Below are positions 14,872-24,306 of a DNA stretch of 64,000 bases, piece after piece. The DNA is from Planctomycetota bacterium (GTDB taxonomy: Bacteria; Planctomycetota; UBA1135; JACQFD01). The DNA is taken from contig JAEUHX010000047.1 of the NCBI GenBank assembly GCA_016792805.1, forward strand, positions 1-64,000, in the 5' to 3' direction. A program made the translations under genes and the position numbers. Below the pieces are notes generated by a model. The model searched no databases. It saw only the letters and a list, made by a program, of their open reading frames with translations, and was not told the origin of the DNA. Each line of letters starts with the position of its first letter. Position 1 is the first letter of the stretch.

Positions 14872-17060
14872 TTAATTCGGAAGCCCCGGGAGAGAGCCAC
14901 CTTTCCCGTATCTTTGATCTTCAAGACGCCGTTCTGGCGCGGGTCATAGTTGAGCTGCAGGCCGACGCCTCCATTGCCGGGCACGAGAATGCCCATGTCG
15001 GCGCCGATCAGTCCGCCGTTCATGATCACTTGGCCGCCGTAGGGCCCGCTGCCTCGGGCGACGAGATAGGTCGCATTATTGGTGTAGAGGAGTCCGTCAA
15101 TCTGGAAGGGACCGCCGCCCTGCGCCGTCGCGGTGGAAGTCCACATGTTCTTGAGCTGTGCCGCCGTGACCCAACCCGTTGCCGGCATGAGGGAGAGGAA
15201 CGCTGCTCCCGCAACGGCCGCGTTGTCCTGTGCATAGACGGAGAGTCCGGAACTCGTCCAAGAGGTTGCTTCCTCCTTGCCCATCCACGTCTTGGTCGTT
15301 GGATTGAAGTAGGTGCCGCCGCCCGCGAACACCGCGACCGGATCCCCCGGGTAAACCGAATAATAGCGAGGCTTATAGCTCGGATCATACAGGGGGTTGT
15401 TGACGGCGACGCCGCCGTACCCGGAGAGCTGAGGTTTCGCCTTGCTCCACTCCATTTGATTGAAGAGCGCCATCTCAGTAATCGTGAAATTAAACCCGCC
15501 TGTGGTCTTGCCGGTGACCATCGGCGAAGTCGATTTGGCTTGCGAGAGGAAGTCGCCCACCAGGATGTTGCCTCCCGCAGCGATGGTCAGACGGTTCTGT
15601 GTGCCGTCGGAGGCGACTCCAAAAGTACGCTTTCCTTGAGCATTGACGCCGTCGTCGTAGCGCACAGAGCCGACAACGTAAATATTGCCTCGCGCAATGA
15701 TCTCGCCGGTGCCTCGGACAACGCCTTGGAGAATGACATCCCCCTTCACCGCGATGCGGCCGTTCAGCACAAGCGGATTCGCCGTGCTGCCCTGGAGCAC
15801 GACGTTCGAATCCACAGCCCCGGACAAGGACGCCTGGCTGTCCGTCATGGGGAGCCCGGAGCCCGAGAGCGTGGAGCCAATGTTCACAACTGTCTTCGTC
15901 CCCCCGGAGACGCTGCCCGTCGCCGTGGCGGCTACCGCGTCGTACTCCGACGTATCGACGATGCGATTTCCGTTCTCGTCGGGAATCACCGGAGGAAAGG
16001 CCTCGGGCAGAATTCCGTCCGTGGAGTCGACCGGATTGATCGGATAATTGGTGTACAGATTGGCGACCTTCGGCAGAGGCGTACCGGCCGCCTGGGCGAG
16101 ATTGGCCGTCGTCATCGCGCCCGAGCTGTTCTGCTTGATCTTGCCCTCGGGGTCGAGCTGGACGCTCTTCAGCGTGGTCGCCGCATAGTTGGTGATCAGA
16201 GATCCGTTCTTGTCCATGAACGGGCCGCGCGTGTAGATCGTGCCGGCGACGCGGGATTCGGCCGTCGTCGAGCGGATCTTGAGGGATTGGAGCGTGCCGA
16301 CGCGGGCCCGCTCAAACGTGCCATATTTCGCGGGATCGGAGTTGTAGTAGCGATCCGTCGAATCCACTTCCGTGTGGCACATGATGCAGTTCACATTGTT
16401 CGCGAGGAGCGCATAGCCGAAGCCCTTGAACTCTTCGCCAGCCATCACATAAAGGCGCTCGATCTCCCGCGACTCGCGGTCGCTCGTGCTCTCGCCGAAG
16501 GCGGTTCGCGCCTTGACTCGAAGCGCGATCGAGGAGCCGAAGTCCTCGCGAACGATCTTCAGGTCGTGCAGGCGGGCGCCCCCCACGAGCGGCTTCCCAG
16601 CGCCATTCTTCGCGAGCGGAACTGTCGAGAGCATGTCATTCCACGGAAGAGCATGTCCGTCGAACTTGCCAACCGATTGCATCTGTTTCGGATCGACATT
16701 TCCACCGATCTGCGAAGATGTAAGCTTCGGAACACCCTTCGTGTTGAGGAACGTCTGCGCCGACGAGAGCGGTCCAGGCTTCCCGCCGTTTTCTTTGACA
16801 AATCCCTTCCAGATCTCGTGCACGGCGAGATCCGCCGCCGCATCGGCCGCGGCCTCGAGCCGCTCCACATCCGCTTTCTTTGCAATGCGGCGTGCCACGC
16901 TGCGTGAGGAGTCCGAGAGAATCATGGTCACCATTCCCATCGCGGTGACCACGATCAGGATGGGTACGAGCACGGAACCTCTGCGGCGACGCTGCCACTC
17001 TCGGCGGGCGGCGAGACCCATGGAGCGCGAGGGACGAGTTGTCTTCATGGAGCTGTTCAC
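14868..17060 (-). CDS. Large PilX-like pilus protein with CxxCH motif
   Basis: 730 residues. After a basic leader there is one membrane helix (VLVPILIVVTAMGMVTMIL, about 30-48) and a helical neck, like PilX/GspK minor pilins, although the GF-type cleavage signature is weak. At residues 225-229 it reads NCIMCH, a c-type heme-binding CxxCH. The C-terminal two thirds is beta-rich, with repeated strands such as VLNGRIAVKGDVILQGVVRG and IIARGNIYVVGSVRYDD resembling a bactofilin/polymer-forming beta-helix. It overlaps both neighbours by 4 bp. It could be a filament-tip or surface protein; heme attachment is a prediction only. Confidence 0.8.
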   Translation of the reverse strand: MNSSMKTTRPSRSMGLAARREWQRRRRGSVLVPILIVVTAMGMVTMILSDSSRSVARRIAKKADVERLEAAADAAADLAVHEIWKGFVKENGGKPGPLSSAQTFLNTKGVPKLTSSQIGGNVDPKQMQSVGKFDGHALPWNDMLSTVPLAKNGAGKPLVGGARLHDLKIVREDFGSSIALRVKARTAFGESTSDRESREIERLYVMAGEEFKGFGYALLANNVNCIMCHTEVDSTDRYYNSDPAKYGTFERARVGTLQSLKIRSTTAESRVAGTIYTRGPFMDKNGSLITNYAATTLKSVQLDPEGKIKQNSSGAMTTANLAQAAGTPLPKVANLYTNYPINPVDSTDGILPEAFPPVIPDENGNRIVDTSEYDAVAATATGSVSGGTKTVVNIGSTLSGSGLPMTDSQASLSGAVDSNVVLQGSTANPLVLNGRIAVKGDVILQGVVRGTGEIIARGNIYVVGSVRYDDGVNAQGKRTFGVASDGTQNRLTIAAGGNILVGDFLSQAKSTSPMVTGKTTGGFNFTITEMALFNQMEWSKAKPQLSGYGGVAVNNPLYDPSYKPRYYSVYPGDPVAVFAGGGTYFNPTTKTWMGKEEATSWTSSGLSVYAQDNAAVAGAAFLSLMPATGWVTAAQLKNMWTSTATAQGGGPFQIDGLLYTNNATYLVARGSGPYGGQVIMNGGLIGADMGILVPGNGGVGLQLNYDPRQNGVLKIKDTGKVALSRGFRIK

Positions 17061-17734
17061 TTGGCGTCCAGGAATGCCATCACAAAGCTTCGCACTTGCG
17101 CCGGACCCGCCTCTCGGGGCCGTGCCATGCGAAGCGCCAGCTGGTGCGTTCCCGCAATCGCGAAAATCGGATCAGAGACGGCGTCGGAATCGACGTCACC
17201 GCCATAGTTCCCGTAAGGGAGCAAAAGAGTGATCTTGGGCATTGCCATCACGGTGCCCGTGCTAGCCTTCTTCACGAGCCTCCCTTCCTCGAAGACGTCG
17301 TAGAGATCGCCGTCGCCGTTGAGGTCGAGCTTCTCCTGTGCCTCGAGCCTTTTCTTGATGGGCACGAAGCTAATCGTACAATTTCCGCCCACCTTGGGAC
17401 CCGTTCCATCATTGATTCCCCACACCACGTTTCCGGAGGCGTCAAGGCACGATTTCGTGAGGGGATCGAATACCGGCAGGCTGAAGGTCACGGAGGAGCC
17501 GTCCAGCGCCACGGCCTCGATGCGCGCTTGCGAGAGATCCTGCCGCAGGGCGTTCAAAGCATCCAAAGAAGCGCGAAGCGCCGTCGTCCCATTGGTGATC
17601 TGCGCCGACGCCTTGGAGACGCGCGCCTGCACCATGAAGGCTGCGGAAAAGACCACAGTAAGAATAATCACTACAATCATCATCTCGATGATCGAGAAGC
17701 CGCCGACCGCACGGCTGCGTGGATCGCTGGCCAT
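17057..17734 (-). CDS. PilW/GspJ-like minor pseudopilin
   Basis: 225 residues. Class III signal: AVGG|FSIIEMMIVVIILTVVFS, with Glu5 of the mature protein present. A globular domain follows, containing the Asp-rich segment LDLNGDGDLYDVFEEGRLV, which may bind calcium as in other pseudopilins. It begins 2 bp after the stop of the HAMP-like gene and overlaps the large PilX-like gene (GTGA), so all four genes form one transcription unit. Confidence 0.88.
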   Translation of the reverse strand: MASDPRSRAVGGFSIIEMMIVVIILTVVFSAAFMVQARVSKASAQITNGTTALRASLDALNALRQDLSQARIEAVALDGSSVTFSLPVFDPLTKSCLDASGNVVWGINDGTGPKVGGNCTISFVPIKKRLEAQEKLDLNGDGDLYDVFEEGRLVKKASTGTVMAMPKITLLLPYGNYGGDVDSDAVSDPIFAIAGTHQLALRMARPREAGPAQVRSFVMAFLDAK

Positions 17735-17736
17735 GG

Positions 17737-18372
17737 CTAGCTCTGCAACGAATCGGGGCCGCTCGGCTGGCTCATCTCAAGTTCCCCGCTCGGCAGCGCC
17801 GCCACGGGAGAATCCTGCTCGTCCTTCGGAAGTGCCGGCGCAACGGCGTCGAGAGATCGGAGGCGCTCGAGGACGGCTCCCACCTTTCCGGGACGCTGGG
17901 AGGCGATGTACTGTTGTAACTCGTCATACATCGCGAGCCGCTCCTCGCGTCGAGCGCGCAGGTGCGCGGCGTGCTCCCCCACTGCTTGAGACAGATCCTG
18001 GAGATAGTCCTTCGCGCGCAGCTTCGTCCGCTGACCGAAGTCGCCCTGCGTCATGGCGCGCAGCGCGCGCTCGAGGACTTGGGCCGGGCCGGCCACCCGA
18101 TGGGTGAGCCGGATGGTGATCCACGCGAGGCTCGCCACGGAGAAGAATACATAGACAGCCCCGAGCTGCAGCAGGAGCGAGGACATCTCCGACGGTGTGA
18201 GGCTCGCCGAAGAATCGGCGGCCGGCAGCGCGATGGCCGCCGCCACAAACGTGAACGCCGTCAGAGCCGAGACGCCGATGACAAGATACAGAACGGAATA
18301 CTGCATCTTGGCGTCGACAATGAAGCGCCAGCGCTTGAAGCGGCCGGCGCCCTGCGGTGTCTGCGATGCCAT
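17737..18372 (-). CDS. Two-helix membrane protein with HAMP-like region
   Basis: 211 residues. RRWRF-type start (FKRWRFIVDAKMQYSVLYLV), two membrane helices (about 25-50 and 65-90), then RVAGPAQVLERALRAMTQGD, the start of a HAMP-like signalling helix, and a coiled C-terminus. Related small proteins sit beside pilin genes in other bacteria; no kinase or methyl-accepting domain is attached. First gene of the pseudopilin operon; GAGAGG about 10 nt before the ATG is a good ribosome site. The role is probably signalling or assembly control. Confidence 0.75.
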   Translation of the reverse strand: MASQTPQGAGRFKRWRFIVDAKMQYSVLYLVIGVSALTAFTFVAAAIALPAADSSASLTPSEMSSLLLQLGAVYVFFSVASLAWITIRLTHRVAGPAQVLERALRAMTQGDFGQRTKLRAKDYLQDLSQAVGEHAAHLRARREERLAMYDELQQYIASQRPGKVGAVLERLRSLDAVAPALPKDEQDSPVAALPSGELEMSQPSGPDSLQS

Positions 18373-18463
18373 CTCCAGGACCTCTCGCCCCCGAATCGGG
18401 GGCTTCCTCCGGCATCCCCTTCGGCCCAGCCTACGCTCTCCCTTGAGCCGCCCTGGAAAGCGA

Positions 18464-18497
18464 AGAGGCCTGCGAGGAAAACTCTTCGCAGGCCTCT
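18464..18497 (-). terminator. 12-bp stem hairpin downstream of the radical SAM gene
   Basis: AGAGGCCTGCGA (18464-18475) pairs perfectly with TCGCAGGCCTCT (18486-18497) around a 10-nt loop. It lies 72 bp after the stop at 18569 and before the pseudopilin operon. A short T-rich segment follows on the minus strand. Next to it, at 18551-18572, is a GATCGGTCTA tandem repeat. Confidence 0.55.
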
Positions 18498-18568
18498 CGA
18501 CATCGGATCCGATTCCGGCGCGCTCCGGCGCCGCGGCTTTCGGCCGGTCTGGATCGGTCTAGATCGGT

Positions 18569-20104
18569 CTAGATGATGTCGCGCTCCTTCAGAGCCGCCA
18601 CCACCGACATCTCGGGCATCATCGCGTAGAAGTGGCGCTTCACACGGGCGCGCACGATGCGCGAGTACATCCAAGCGAAGGCCTTCTGCACCGGGCGGCG
18701 GTTGTAATAATCCACCACCGTATTGCCGTCGAGGAAGTAGGTGAAATAGGAAGCCTTCCGGAGGAAGTTCTTGTCCTTGTCACCAATCCAGACGTGCTCA
18801 TTCGTATGATTGAAGTTTGAAGACGCCCAATCCTCGATCGTCTTCGGCATCTTCATCCCGTGGTCGAGGCACCACTGGAACAATTCCGTCCCGGGGTAGG
18901 GCGCATAGATTTGCAGATTGCTCGTGCGCGCGCCGGGGCAGATCTCAGAAATCTCAAGCATGAGCGAGAGCGTCTGAAGCACCTCTTCATTCGTCTCGGT
19001 CGGATAGCCGGCCATGAACGAGCAGTGGGGCACCACACCCGCCTCATGGAAGATCTGCGCCGACTGGAGGATGCGTTCGCGCGTGATCTGCTTCTTAATA
19101 AACTTCAGAATTCGATCGGAGCCCGACTCGACGCCGACGAACATGATGCGGAAGCCGGCCTGCCGCATCTTCTTCATGTATTCGACGCCGAAGCCCGTGA
19201 CGTAGTCGACGCGGATATCTGCGCGGAACGTCATGTGATTCAGCTTTCGATGAATGATCTCGTCGGCCATCTGCTCGGCCCACTTCTTCTTTCCGAAGAA
19301 GAGGTCATCCATGAAAGTGAGCGCTGTGACTCCGTACGTTTTGTGGAGATACTCCACTTCGTCGATCGCGAGCTTCGGATCGACGGCACGCCACGCGTTA
19401 TTAATATTGAACGCGGTTTCGTAGCAGTAGGTGCACTGGTGAGGGCACCCGCGGCTCATCATCGCGATGAAGTCTTTCTCCCCGAAGAGGCGCGACGTGA
19501 TGTAACGCTTCATGTCGACCAGGTGATAAGCCGGTCGTACATGCTCATTCAGATTGAGCTGGGGAGGCAGGCGCTTGTGCATGTGCACTTCGCCCTTGCG
19601 GCGGAAGGCCACGCCAGGGATGTCATCCCAAGCGCCGTCCTTATCAATCGCCTGCACCCATTGCGTGAACACCTCCTCGCCTTCGCCGACCAGCACCGCG
19701 TCGACGAACTCGTTCTCCATCGTCTGCTCGGGCAGCAGCGTCGGATGCACGCCGCCCCACATGACGGGAAGATTGGGATTGTACTTTTTCGCGAGAAGCG
19801 AGGCTTCCTTGGCGCCGAGGAGCTGCCGGCCCGTCATGGTCGACACGCCCATTGCGATCACATCTCCGCCCTGAATCTCGCGCTTCAGGATCTCGCGCCA
19901 GTGAGGATCGACTCGCTGATCGACGATCTGCACCTGATAGCCCGCGCGCTCGAGCGGCGGAGCCAAGTACATCAACGGAAGCGGCAACGAAAGGTTGACG
20001 CCCTCGGTGTCCCAGCCGGTGCGCGGGAAAAACAGAAGGACTTTCTTCGGTGTGGGAGTCACGGATGGGTGCGTGTCGACAGGCCGCGGGAGCTTCCGAG
20101 CCAA
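18569..20104 (-). CDS. B12-binding-domain radical SAM enzyme
   Basis: 511 residues from a TTG at 20104 (a GTG at 20062 is also possible). An N-terminal cobalamin-binding-like domain (PKKVLLFFPRTG, PLMYLAPPLERAGYQVQIVD) is followed by the radical SAM core with CxxxCxxC as C220-PHQ-C224-TY-C227, then VGVESGSDRILKFIKK and a C-terminal cap. Related enzymes methylate or rearrange unactivated carbons in lipids and natural products. No biosynthetic partners lie beside it; the nearest genes are the pseudopilin operon and, divergently, a small hypothetical. Substrate unknown. Confidence 0.88.
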   Translation of the reverse strand: MARKLPRPVDTHPSVTPTPKKVLLFFPRTGWDTEGVNLSLPLPLMYLAPPLERAGYQVQIVDQRVDPHWREILKREIQGGDVIAMGVSTMTGRQLLGAKEASLLAKKYNPNLPVMWGGVHPTLLPEQTMENEFVDAVLVGEGEEVFTQWVQAIDKDGAWDDIPGVAFRRKGEVHMHKRLPPQLNLNEHVRPAYHLVDMKRYITSRLFGEKDFIAMMSRGCPHQCTYCYETAFNINNAWRAVDPKLAIDEVEYLHKTYGVTALTFMDDLFFGKKKWAEQMADEIIHRKLNHMTFRADIRVDYVTGFGVEYMKKMRQAGFRIMFVGVESGSDRILKFIKKQITRERILQSAQIFHEAGVVPHCSFMAGYPTETNEEVLQTLSLMLEISEICPGARTSNLQIYAPYPGTELFQWCLDHGMKMPKTIEDWASSNFNHTNEHVWIGDKDKNFLRKASYFTYFLDGNTVVDYYNRRPVQKAFAWMYSRIVRARVKRHFYAMMPEMSVVAALKERDII

Positions 20105-20358
20105 GGTGAATGTCGCTCGGATCGGAGACCGAAGCTCCCTGAGTGGAGCGCGTCGGCGGATTCAGTGGCCGAAAACTATCGGCGGACCGCTAGGGCACGT
20201 CAACTCAACGGAAGAGACCGCTCAAGCTTCTTCGAGAGAACGCAGGGGGTGGAAAACGTTGCGCAGCGTCCGAATTCTCGTGGCCTTCAAGCCGCGATAG
20301 ACTGCGGGGCGATCGTCGCTCCGCTCTCACCCGCAAACGCCCGCCCCACCCCGACGCG
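20105..20358 (+). other. Divergent intergenic region
   Basis: 254 bp between divergent genes, expected to hold both promoters. I cannot point to convincing -35/-10 pairs, and no small gene is supported. Confidence 0.4.
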
Positions 20359-21003
20359 ATGCCCCTTCCGATTGTCTCCCCGATTCGAGTCGTCCGACGC
20401 GGCGGCCGCCATGTGTTTTCCTGCGCGGACGGCGAGTACGGCTCGCTCTCGATCCAGGGCGGCATCGGTCGCTTCGAATCCCCCGATGCGCCTCCGCTGC
20501 TGCTGCGCCCAGAGCCGGGAATCACGGCGGCCCACTACCAGGTCTGGAACGAGAAGGACGGAAAGACCTCGGAGTTCTTTGCGTCTTCGTACCGCTGGTC
20601 GATTTTCGACCGCGTTGTGCGCGTCCACTACGGGAACAACGACTACCGCCTGGTCCCGCGCGCATCCTTTGGGACCGGATACGACCTCGTCGACAACCGT
20701 GGCAAGCGCATCCTGTCGATGAAGCCCGGGAGCGGCGGCGTCGAGATCACGGTCGACAAGCTCGAGACCGAGCTCGCCTGCATTGTCTTCACCTACTTTC
20801 TCGCAAAGCGCGCCTGGATGCGCTCGGTCTGGCCGTCGAAGGCGGTGGAAGAGATCGGCGATCGGCAGAAAGCCCAGGACGCCGCGACCAAGGCCGCCGA
20901 GAAGAAGGCCGAAGAGCTCGCCCAGGCGATGATGCCGGGCGGCGTGAAGAAGGCCGGCGTCGAATCCCCGAAGGAAGCTGCCGGCTCCGGCAAGGGCAAA
21001 TAG
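20359..21003 (+). CDS. Hypothetical protein, possibly LURP/Tubby-like fold
   Basis: 214 residues, no signal peptide. The first 150 residues are a series of short beta strands (SLSIQGGIGRF, RVVRVHYGNNDYRLVPRASF, YDLVDNRGKRILSMKPGSGG), reminiscent of the Tubby C-terminal/LURP-one barrel. This is a resemblance by eye only. A C-terminal Lys/Ala/Glu-rich helix (AATKAAEKKAEELAQ) ends in a Gly/Lys tail. Divergent from the radical SAM gene; 164 bp before the next plus-strand gene. Confidence 0.65.
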   Translation: MPLPIVSPIRVVRRGGRHVFSCADGEYGSLSIQGGIGRFESPDAPPLLLRPEPGITAAHYQVWNEKDGKTSEFFASSYRWSIFDRVVRVHYGNNDYRLVPRASFGTGYDLVDNRGKRILSMKPGSGGVEITVDKLETELACIVFTYFLAKRAWMRSVWPSKAVEEIGDRQKAQDAATKAAEKKAEELAQAMMPGGVKKAGVESPKEAAGSGKGK

Positions 21004-21167
21004 CCCGCGAGCTGCCACTCGCGGCGCGCACCGTCGATCGCGCCTGAATGGCGGCTCCTGCGCCGCCCCCTCGCGGCGCCCCGTCCAGGGAATACCCAGC
21101 CAGTTCTCCGGGTCGATCCGAGCGCACGCCTCCGACTGGGAGGCGAGTAGCCTGACCGGAATCTTCT

Positions 21168-23165
21168 ATGGCATCTGCAAAGCTCCTGGCATTGGGCGGC
21201 GTGGGACTCCTCGCTGCGGGCGCGCTCGTCTATTTGGTGGCCTTCCACGACTCGGACCCAGGCGCGGAAAAGCCGGCGCCGGCTCCGATCGAGAAACCGG
21301 TGGAGAAGGCGCCGCCTTCGAACGTGGAGGATCCGGCCGCCGTGGCGAAGCCCGCCACCGGCAGCGACGCCCGTAAAGCCGAAGGCGGCACCGTCGCGGC
21401 GATGCTCGGCGGCGTCGAAGGGCTCGTGCGCAATCCCAAGGGGCAGCCGGTCCCCAACGCCAAAATTGATCTTTTCAAGCCAATCGCGGCGCAACTCGCG
21501 ATGGCGCAAGGACGAAAGACCAACGCAGCTCCGGAGATCTACAGCGGCAAGTCCGACCTCGACGGCCGCTTCCAGATCAAGGCGCCGCCCAGCGAAGGCT
21601 GGACGCTGATTGCTACTCATCCGGAGTACGCGCGCGTCGAGATCAAGCAGGTGTCGACGCCGGGAGATTCCTATGCGAGCTACATGATCGACATGCGCGC
21701 CGGCGTGCGCATTTATGGTCGTGTTACAGAAGAGGGGAACGTGAACCGCCCCATCCAGGGCGCCATGGTGTTCCTCGATCCGCCGCCGCTCGCTGGCGCG
21801 TTCAATAATTCGACCGAGATGCCGCGCGAGGTGGCGACCGACGGCTCGGGCGCGTTCAAATTCGAGAACGTGGCCCCCGGCCAGCACCGGATGCGCATCA
21901 AGGCGGCCGGCTACGGCTCGCGCGAGCTTGGCGCGCTGGCGGTTGCCGACGAGGAGACGCAGCGCCAAGACGTCTTCTTGAAGCCCGGCATGTCGATCTC
22001 CGGGCGCGTGGTCGATACCCAAGGTGCCGGTGTGGCGAAGGCGCGCGTGACGGCGACGACCGGCGGCATCAGCGGCTCGTTCGGCGAAGAATTGACCAAT
22101 GATCTGGGCGAGTTCGTCCTGCGCGATCTCGAGGACGGACGTTACTATATTCGCGGTGAAGCCGATGGCTACGGCGCCGGCAGCGCCGAAGGCCAGCCGA
22201 TCGCGGCGGGCAGCGTCGAGATCGTCGTGCAGCTCGCGGCGCGCAGCGCCGTGCAAGGAATTGTGCGCGAGAAGGCGTCCGGCAACCCCGTGAGACAATT
22301 CTCCGTGACAGTGAAGCGGGCGCTCCCCAATGCGACGTTCTACCCGACGGAGATGGGGCCGCTGCCGTTCAAGTCGAATGACGGCTCCTTCACGGTGCAG
22401 GGCCTCGATGCCACCTTTGAGCACATTCTTGAGGTTTCCGCCGAAGGCTACGCGAGCGCCCTCTCGGAGCGCTTCTCGGTGCAGGTGGCGCAGGTGACGC
22501 GCGGCATCGAAGTGATGCTCACGTTCGGCGGCACCATCAGCGGTCGCGTTGTCGATGCGCGCGATAACAAGCCAGTGGCCGGGGCCGTGGTGAAGATCAA
22601 ACCGAACACATGGCAGGACATGAGCGCGCTGCCGGGATTCCTCGGCCAGCTCGTGGAGCAGGTGAACCAGCGCTCGTCCGAGCGAAGCGCCACCACCGAC
22701 GCCGAGGGCGGCTTCACGATCAAGCATGTCGACGAGGGCATCAGCCAAGTCGTCGTGACGCATCCGCAGTTCGTCGCGCTCATGCAGAAGGACGTCGCGT
22801 CGGTCGAAGCCAAGACCACCGACGTCGGAACGCTGAAGCTCACCACCGGGGCGGCGCTGAAGGGTGTGGTCTACGGGGCCGATGGCGCTCCGGCTGCCAA
22901 TGCCGAAGTCACGGCTCGGGCGACCGCAATCATCCCCGGGCGCGGCATGGTCCAGCGAACCGTGCGCACCGACGCCCAAGGGCGTTATGTATTCCGCGGA
23001 CTCCCGTCGGGCGACTACTTCGTGAGCAGCCTCCACCCGCCGGGTCCTGGCGCCGCCTCGAATGACGTCTTCGGCTCGATGATTGTTCGGCAGAAGACAC
23101 AGAAGCAGATCGCCCTCTCCGACGGTTCGGAGCAAGAGGTCGATATCTACCTCCCGGCGAAATAG
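21168..23165 (+). CDS. Envelope protein with repeated carboxypeptidase-regulatory-like domains
   Basis: 665 residues. A single N-terminal membrane helix (LLALGGVGLLAAGALVYLVA) and a Pro/Ala/Lys linker are followed by about six transthyretin-like beta domains of the CarboxypepD_reg type. They start VEGLVRNPKGQPVPNAKIDL, IYGRVTEEGNVNRPIQGAMV, ISGRVVDTQGAGVAKARVTA, VQGIVREKASGNPVRQF, ISGRVVDARDNKPVAGAVVK and LKGVVYGADGAPAANAEVTA. No catalytic domain is present, so it is a structural or adhesive protein displayed outside the membrane. Long secreted proteins of this build are typical of Planctomycetota. Confidence 0.85.
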   Translation: MASAKLLALGGVGLLAAGALVYLVAFHDSDPGAEKPAPAPIEKPVEKAPPSNVEDPAAVAKPATGSDARKAEGGTVAAMLGGVEGLVRNPKGQPVPNAKIDLFKPIAAQLAMAQGRKTNAAPEIYSGKSDLDGRFQIKAPPSEGWTLIATHPEYARVEIKQVSTPGDSYASYMIDMRAGVRIYGRVTEEGNVNRPIQGAMVFLDPPPLAGAFNNSTEMPREVATDGSGAFKFENVAPGQHRMRIKAAGYGSRELGALAVADEETQRQDVFLKPGMSISGRVVDTQGAGVAKARVTATTGGISGSFGEELTNDLGEFVLRDLEDGRYYIRGEADGYGAGSAEGQPIAAGSVEIVVQLAARSAVQGIVREKASGNPVRQFSVTVKRALPNATFYPTEMGPLPFKSNDGSFTVQGLDATFEHILEVSAEGYASALSERFSVQVAQVTRGIEVMLTFGGTISGRVVDARDNKPVAGAVVKIKPNTWQDMSALPGFLGQLVEQVNQRSSERSATTDAEGGFTIKHVDEGISQVVVTHPQFVALMQKDVASVEAKTTDVGTLKLTTGAALKGVVYGADGAPAANAEVTARATAIIPGRGMVQRTVRTDAQGRYVFRGLPSGDYFVSSLHPPGPGAASNDVFGSMIVRQKTQKQIALSDGSEQEVDIYLPAK

Positions 23166-23208
23166 CGGCGCCTTCTCAGGGAGCCGGCGAGCGCCGAGGA
23201 TAGTAGGC

Positions 23209-24084
23209 GTGGCACTCACGCCCACCGACCTCGAGGTTCGCATCGCCGGCGCGCTTCAGCGTCGCGTTGAGCTCCGCATCACGCGCGCGATCACGAGCGT
23301 GCTGCGTCGCGAGCTTCGCGGTGGAGTGCTTCGAGCGCACGTGCATGAGCTCTTCCTGACGGCGCCCGAGCCGGTCGTCGCGGAGGTGGTGAAGTGGATT
23401 CTCGCGCCCCATTCGACGCGCTCAGGGCCGATCGCGGATTATTTGCGTTTGAATGCCGCGGCCTTGCGCCGCACGGCGCCGCCGCGAAAAACGGTGCTCA
23501 TCCCGGTAGGCGTGCACCGCGATCTGCGCCGGCTGTTCGCCGAGATCAACCGCCAATATTTCGACGACAGCCTCCAATGTGAAATCACATTTGGAAGGAT
23601 CTTCTCCGTCGGAGGCCGGCGGCGCTCGATTCAGTTCGGAAGCTACGACGCCGTGCGTAATCTCATCCGAATTCACCCGGTGCTCGATCAGTGCTGGGTG
23701 GATGAACGATTTGTGAAACTCATTCTCTACCACGAGATGCTCCACGCGGCGCTTCCGACGACGCGCGACAGCTCGGGGCGGCGACGACATCACACGCCGG
23801 AGTTCCGCCGGCGGGAACAGCTCTTCGCCGAGTACCACGAGGCCATGGCGTGGGAGGCGCAGAATCTGCGCAAGATGCTTCGCACCGCGCCGGGAATCCC
23901 CGACCTCGAGACGCTGCTCGAGGTGCGGCCCGACCCATTGTTTCCTTCGAGCACTCTCTCCGCGAATCGCCCGCAGCCTCCGGAGCCGAAGGCCTTGCCG
24001 CAGCCAACGAATCCGGGAGATCACAAAACTAGAAAGCCCTTCGCCGAGGCGAGCGGCCAGCAGCTCTTCCCCTTCGGCGACTAG
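23209..24084 (+). CDS. SprT-like metalloprotease domain protein
   Basis: 291 residues from a GTG at 23209, with GAGG about 12 nt upstream; the frame is open earlier, but that part overlaps the preceding gene. The core has YHEMLHA with the HExxH zinc motif at residues 175-179, preceded by LRRLFAEINRQYFDDSLQCE and a FGSYDAVRNLIRIHPVLD strand-loop, the SprT/Spartan layout. A third ligand, probably the His in RHHTPEFRRRE, follows. SprT-family proteins often act on DNA-protein crosslinks; bacterial function is little studied. The C-terminal 70 residues are Pro-rich and probably disordered. Confidence 0.82.
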   Translation: MALTPTDLEVRIAGALQRRVELRITRAITSVLRRELRGGVLRAHVHELFLTAPEPVVAEVVKWILAPHSTRSGPIADYLRLNAAALRRTAPPRKTVLIPVGVHRDLRRLFAEINRQYFDDSLQCEITFGRIFSVGGRRRSIQFGSYDAVRNLIRIHPVLDQCWVDERFVKLILYHEMLHAALPTTRDSSGRRRHHTPEFRRREQLFAEYHEAMAWEAQNLRKMLRTAPGIPDLETLLEVRPDPLFPSSTLSANRPQPPEPKALPQPTNPGDHKTRKPFAEASGQQLFPFGD

Positions 24085-24306
24085 AGCGCGTTCAGGAGCG
24101 ATGCAAGCGGCGCGCGCCGTCGCCTCCCATCGGCGGAATCTGCCCCGCTGAGACCGGCCCAGCGCCCGAGAGCTGCCCCGCGCCGAGTCCGCTCTCGATG
24201 CGTGGGGCGTGTGGGGCCAATCGGACCAACCCGACGCCCTCGCGGTGCGGCCCGGCGCGACGATGCCCTACGGGCTCCGCGGCTCCGCCGATAGATTCAG
24301 CGGGTC

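Noticed and set aside
15030..16907. 625-codon plus-strand frame opposite the PilX-like gene
   Set aside because: No domain, no coherent start; the minus strand shows a membrane helix, CxxCH and overlapping starts/stops with neighbours.
18860..20722. 620-codon plus-strand frame opposite the radical SAM gene
   Set aside because: Shadow frame; the minus strand carries the CxxxCxxC radical SAM core.
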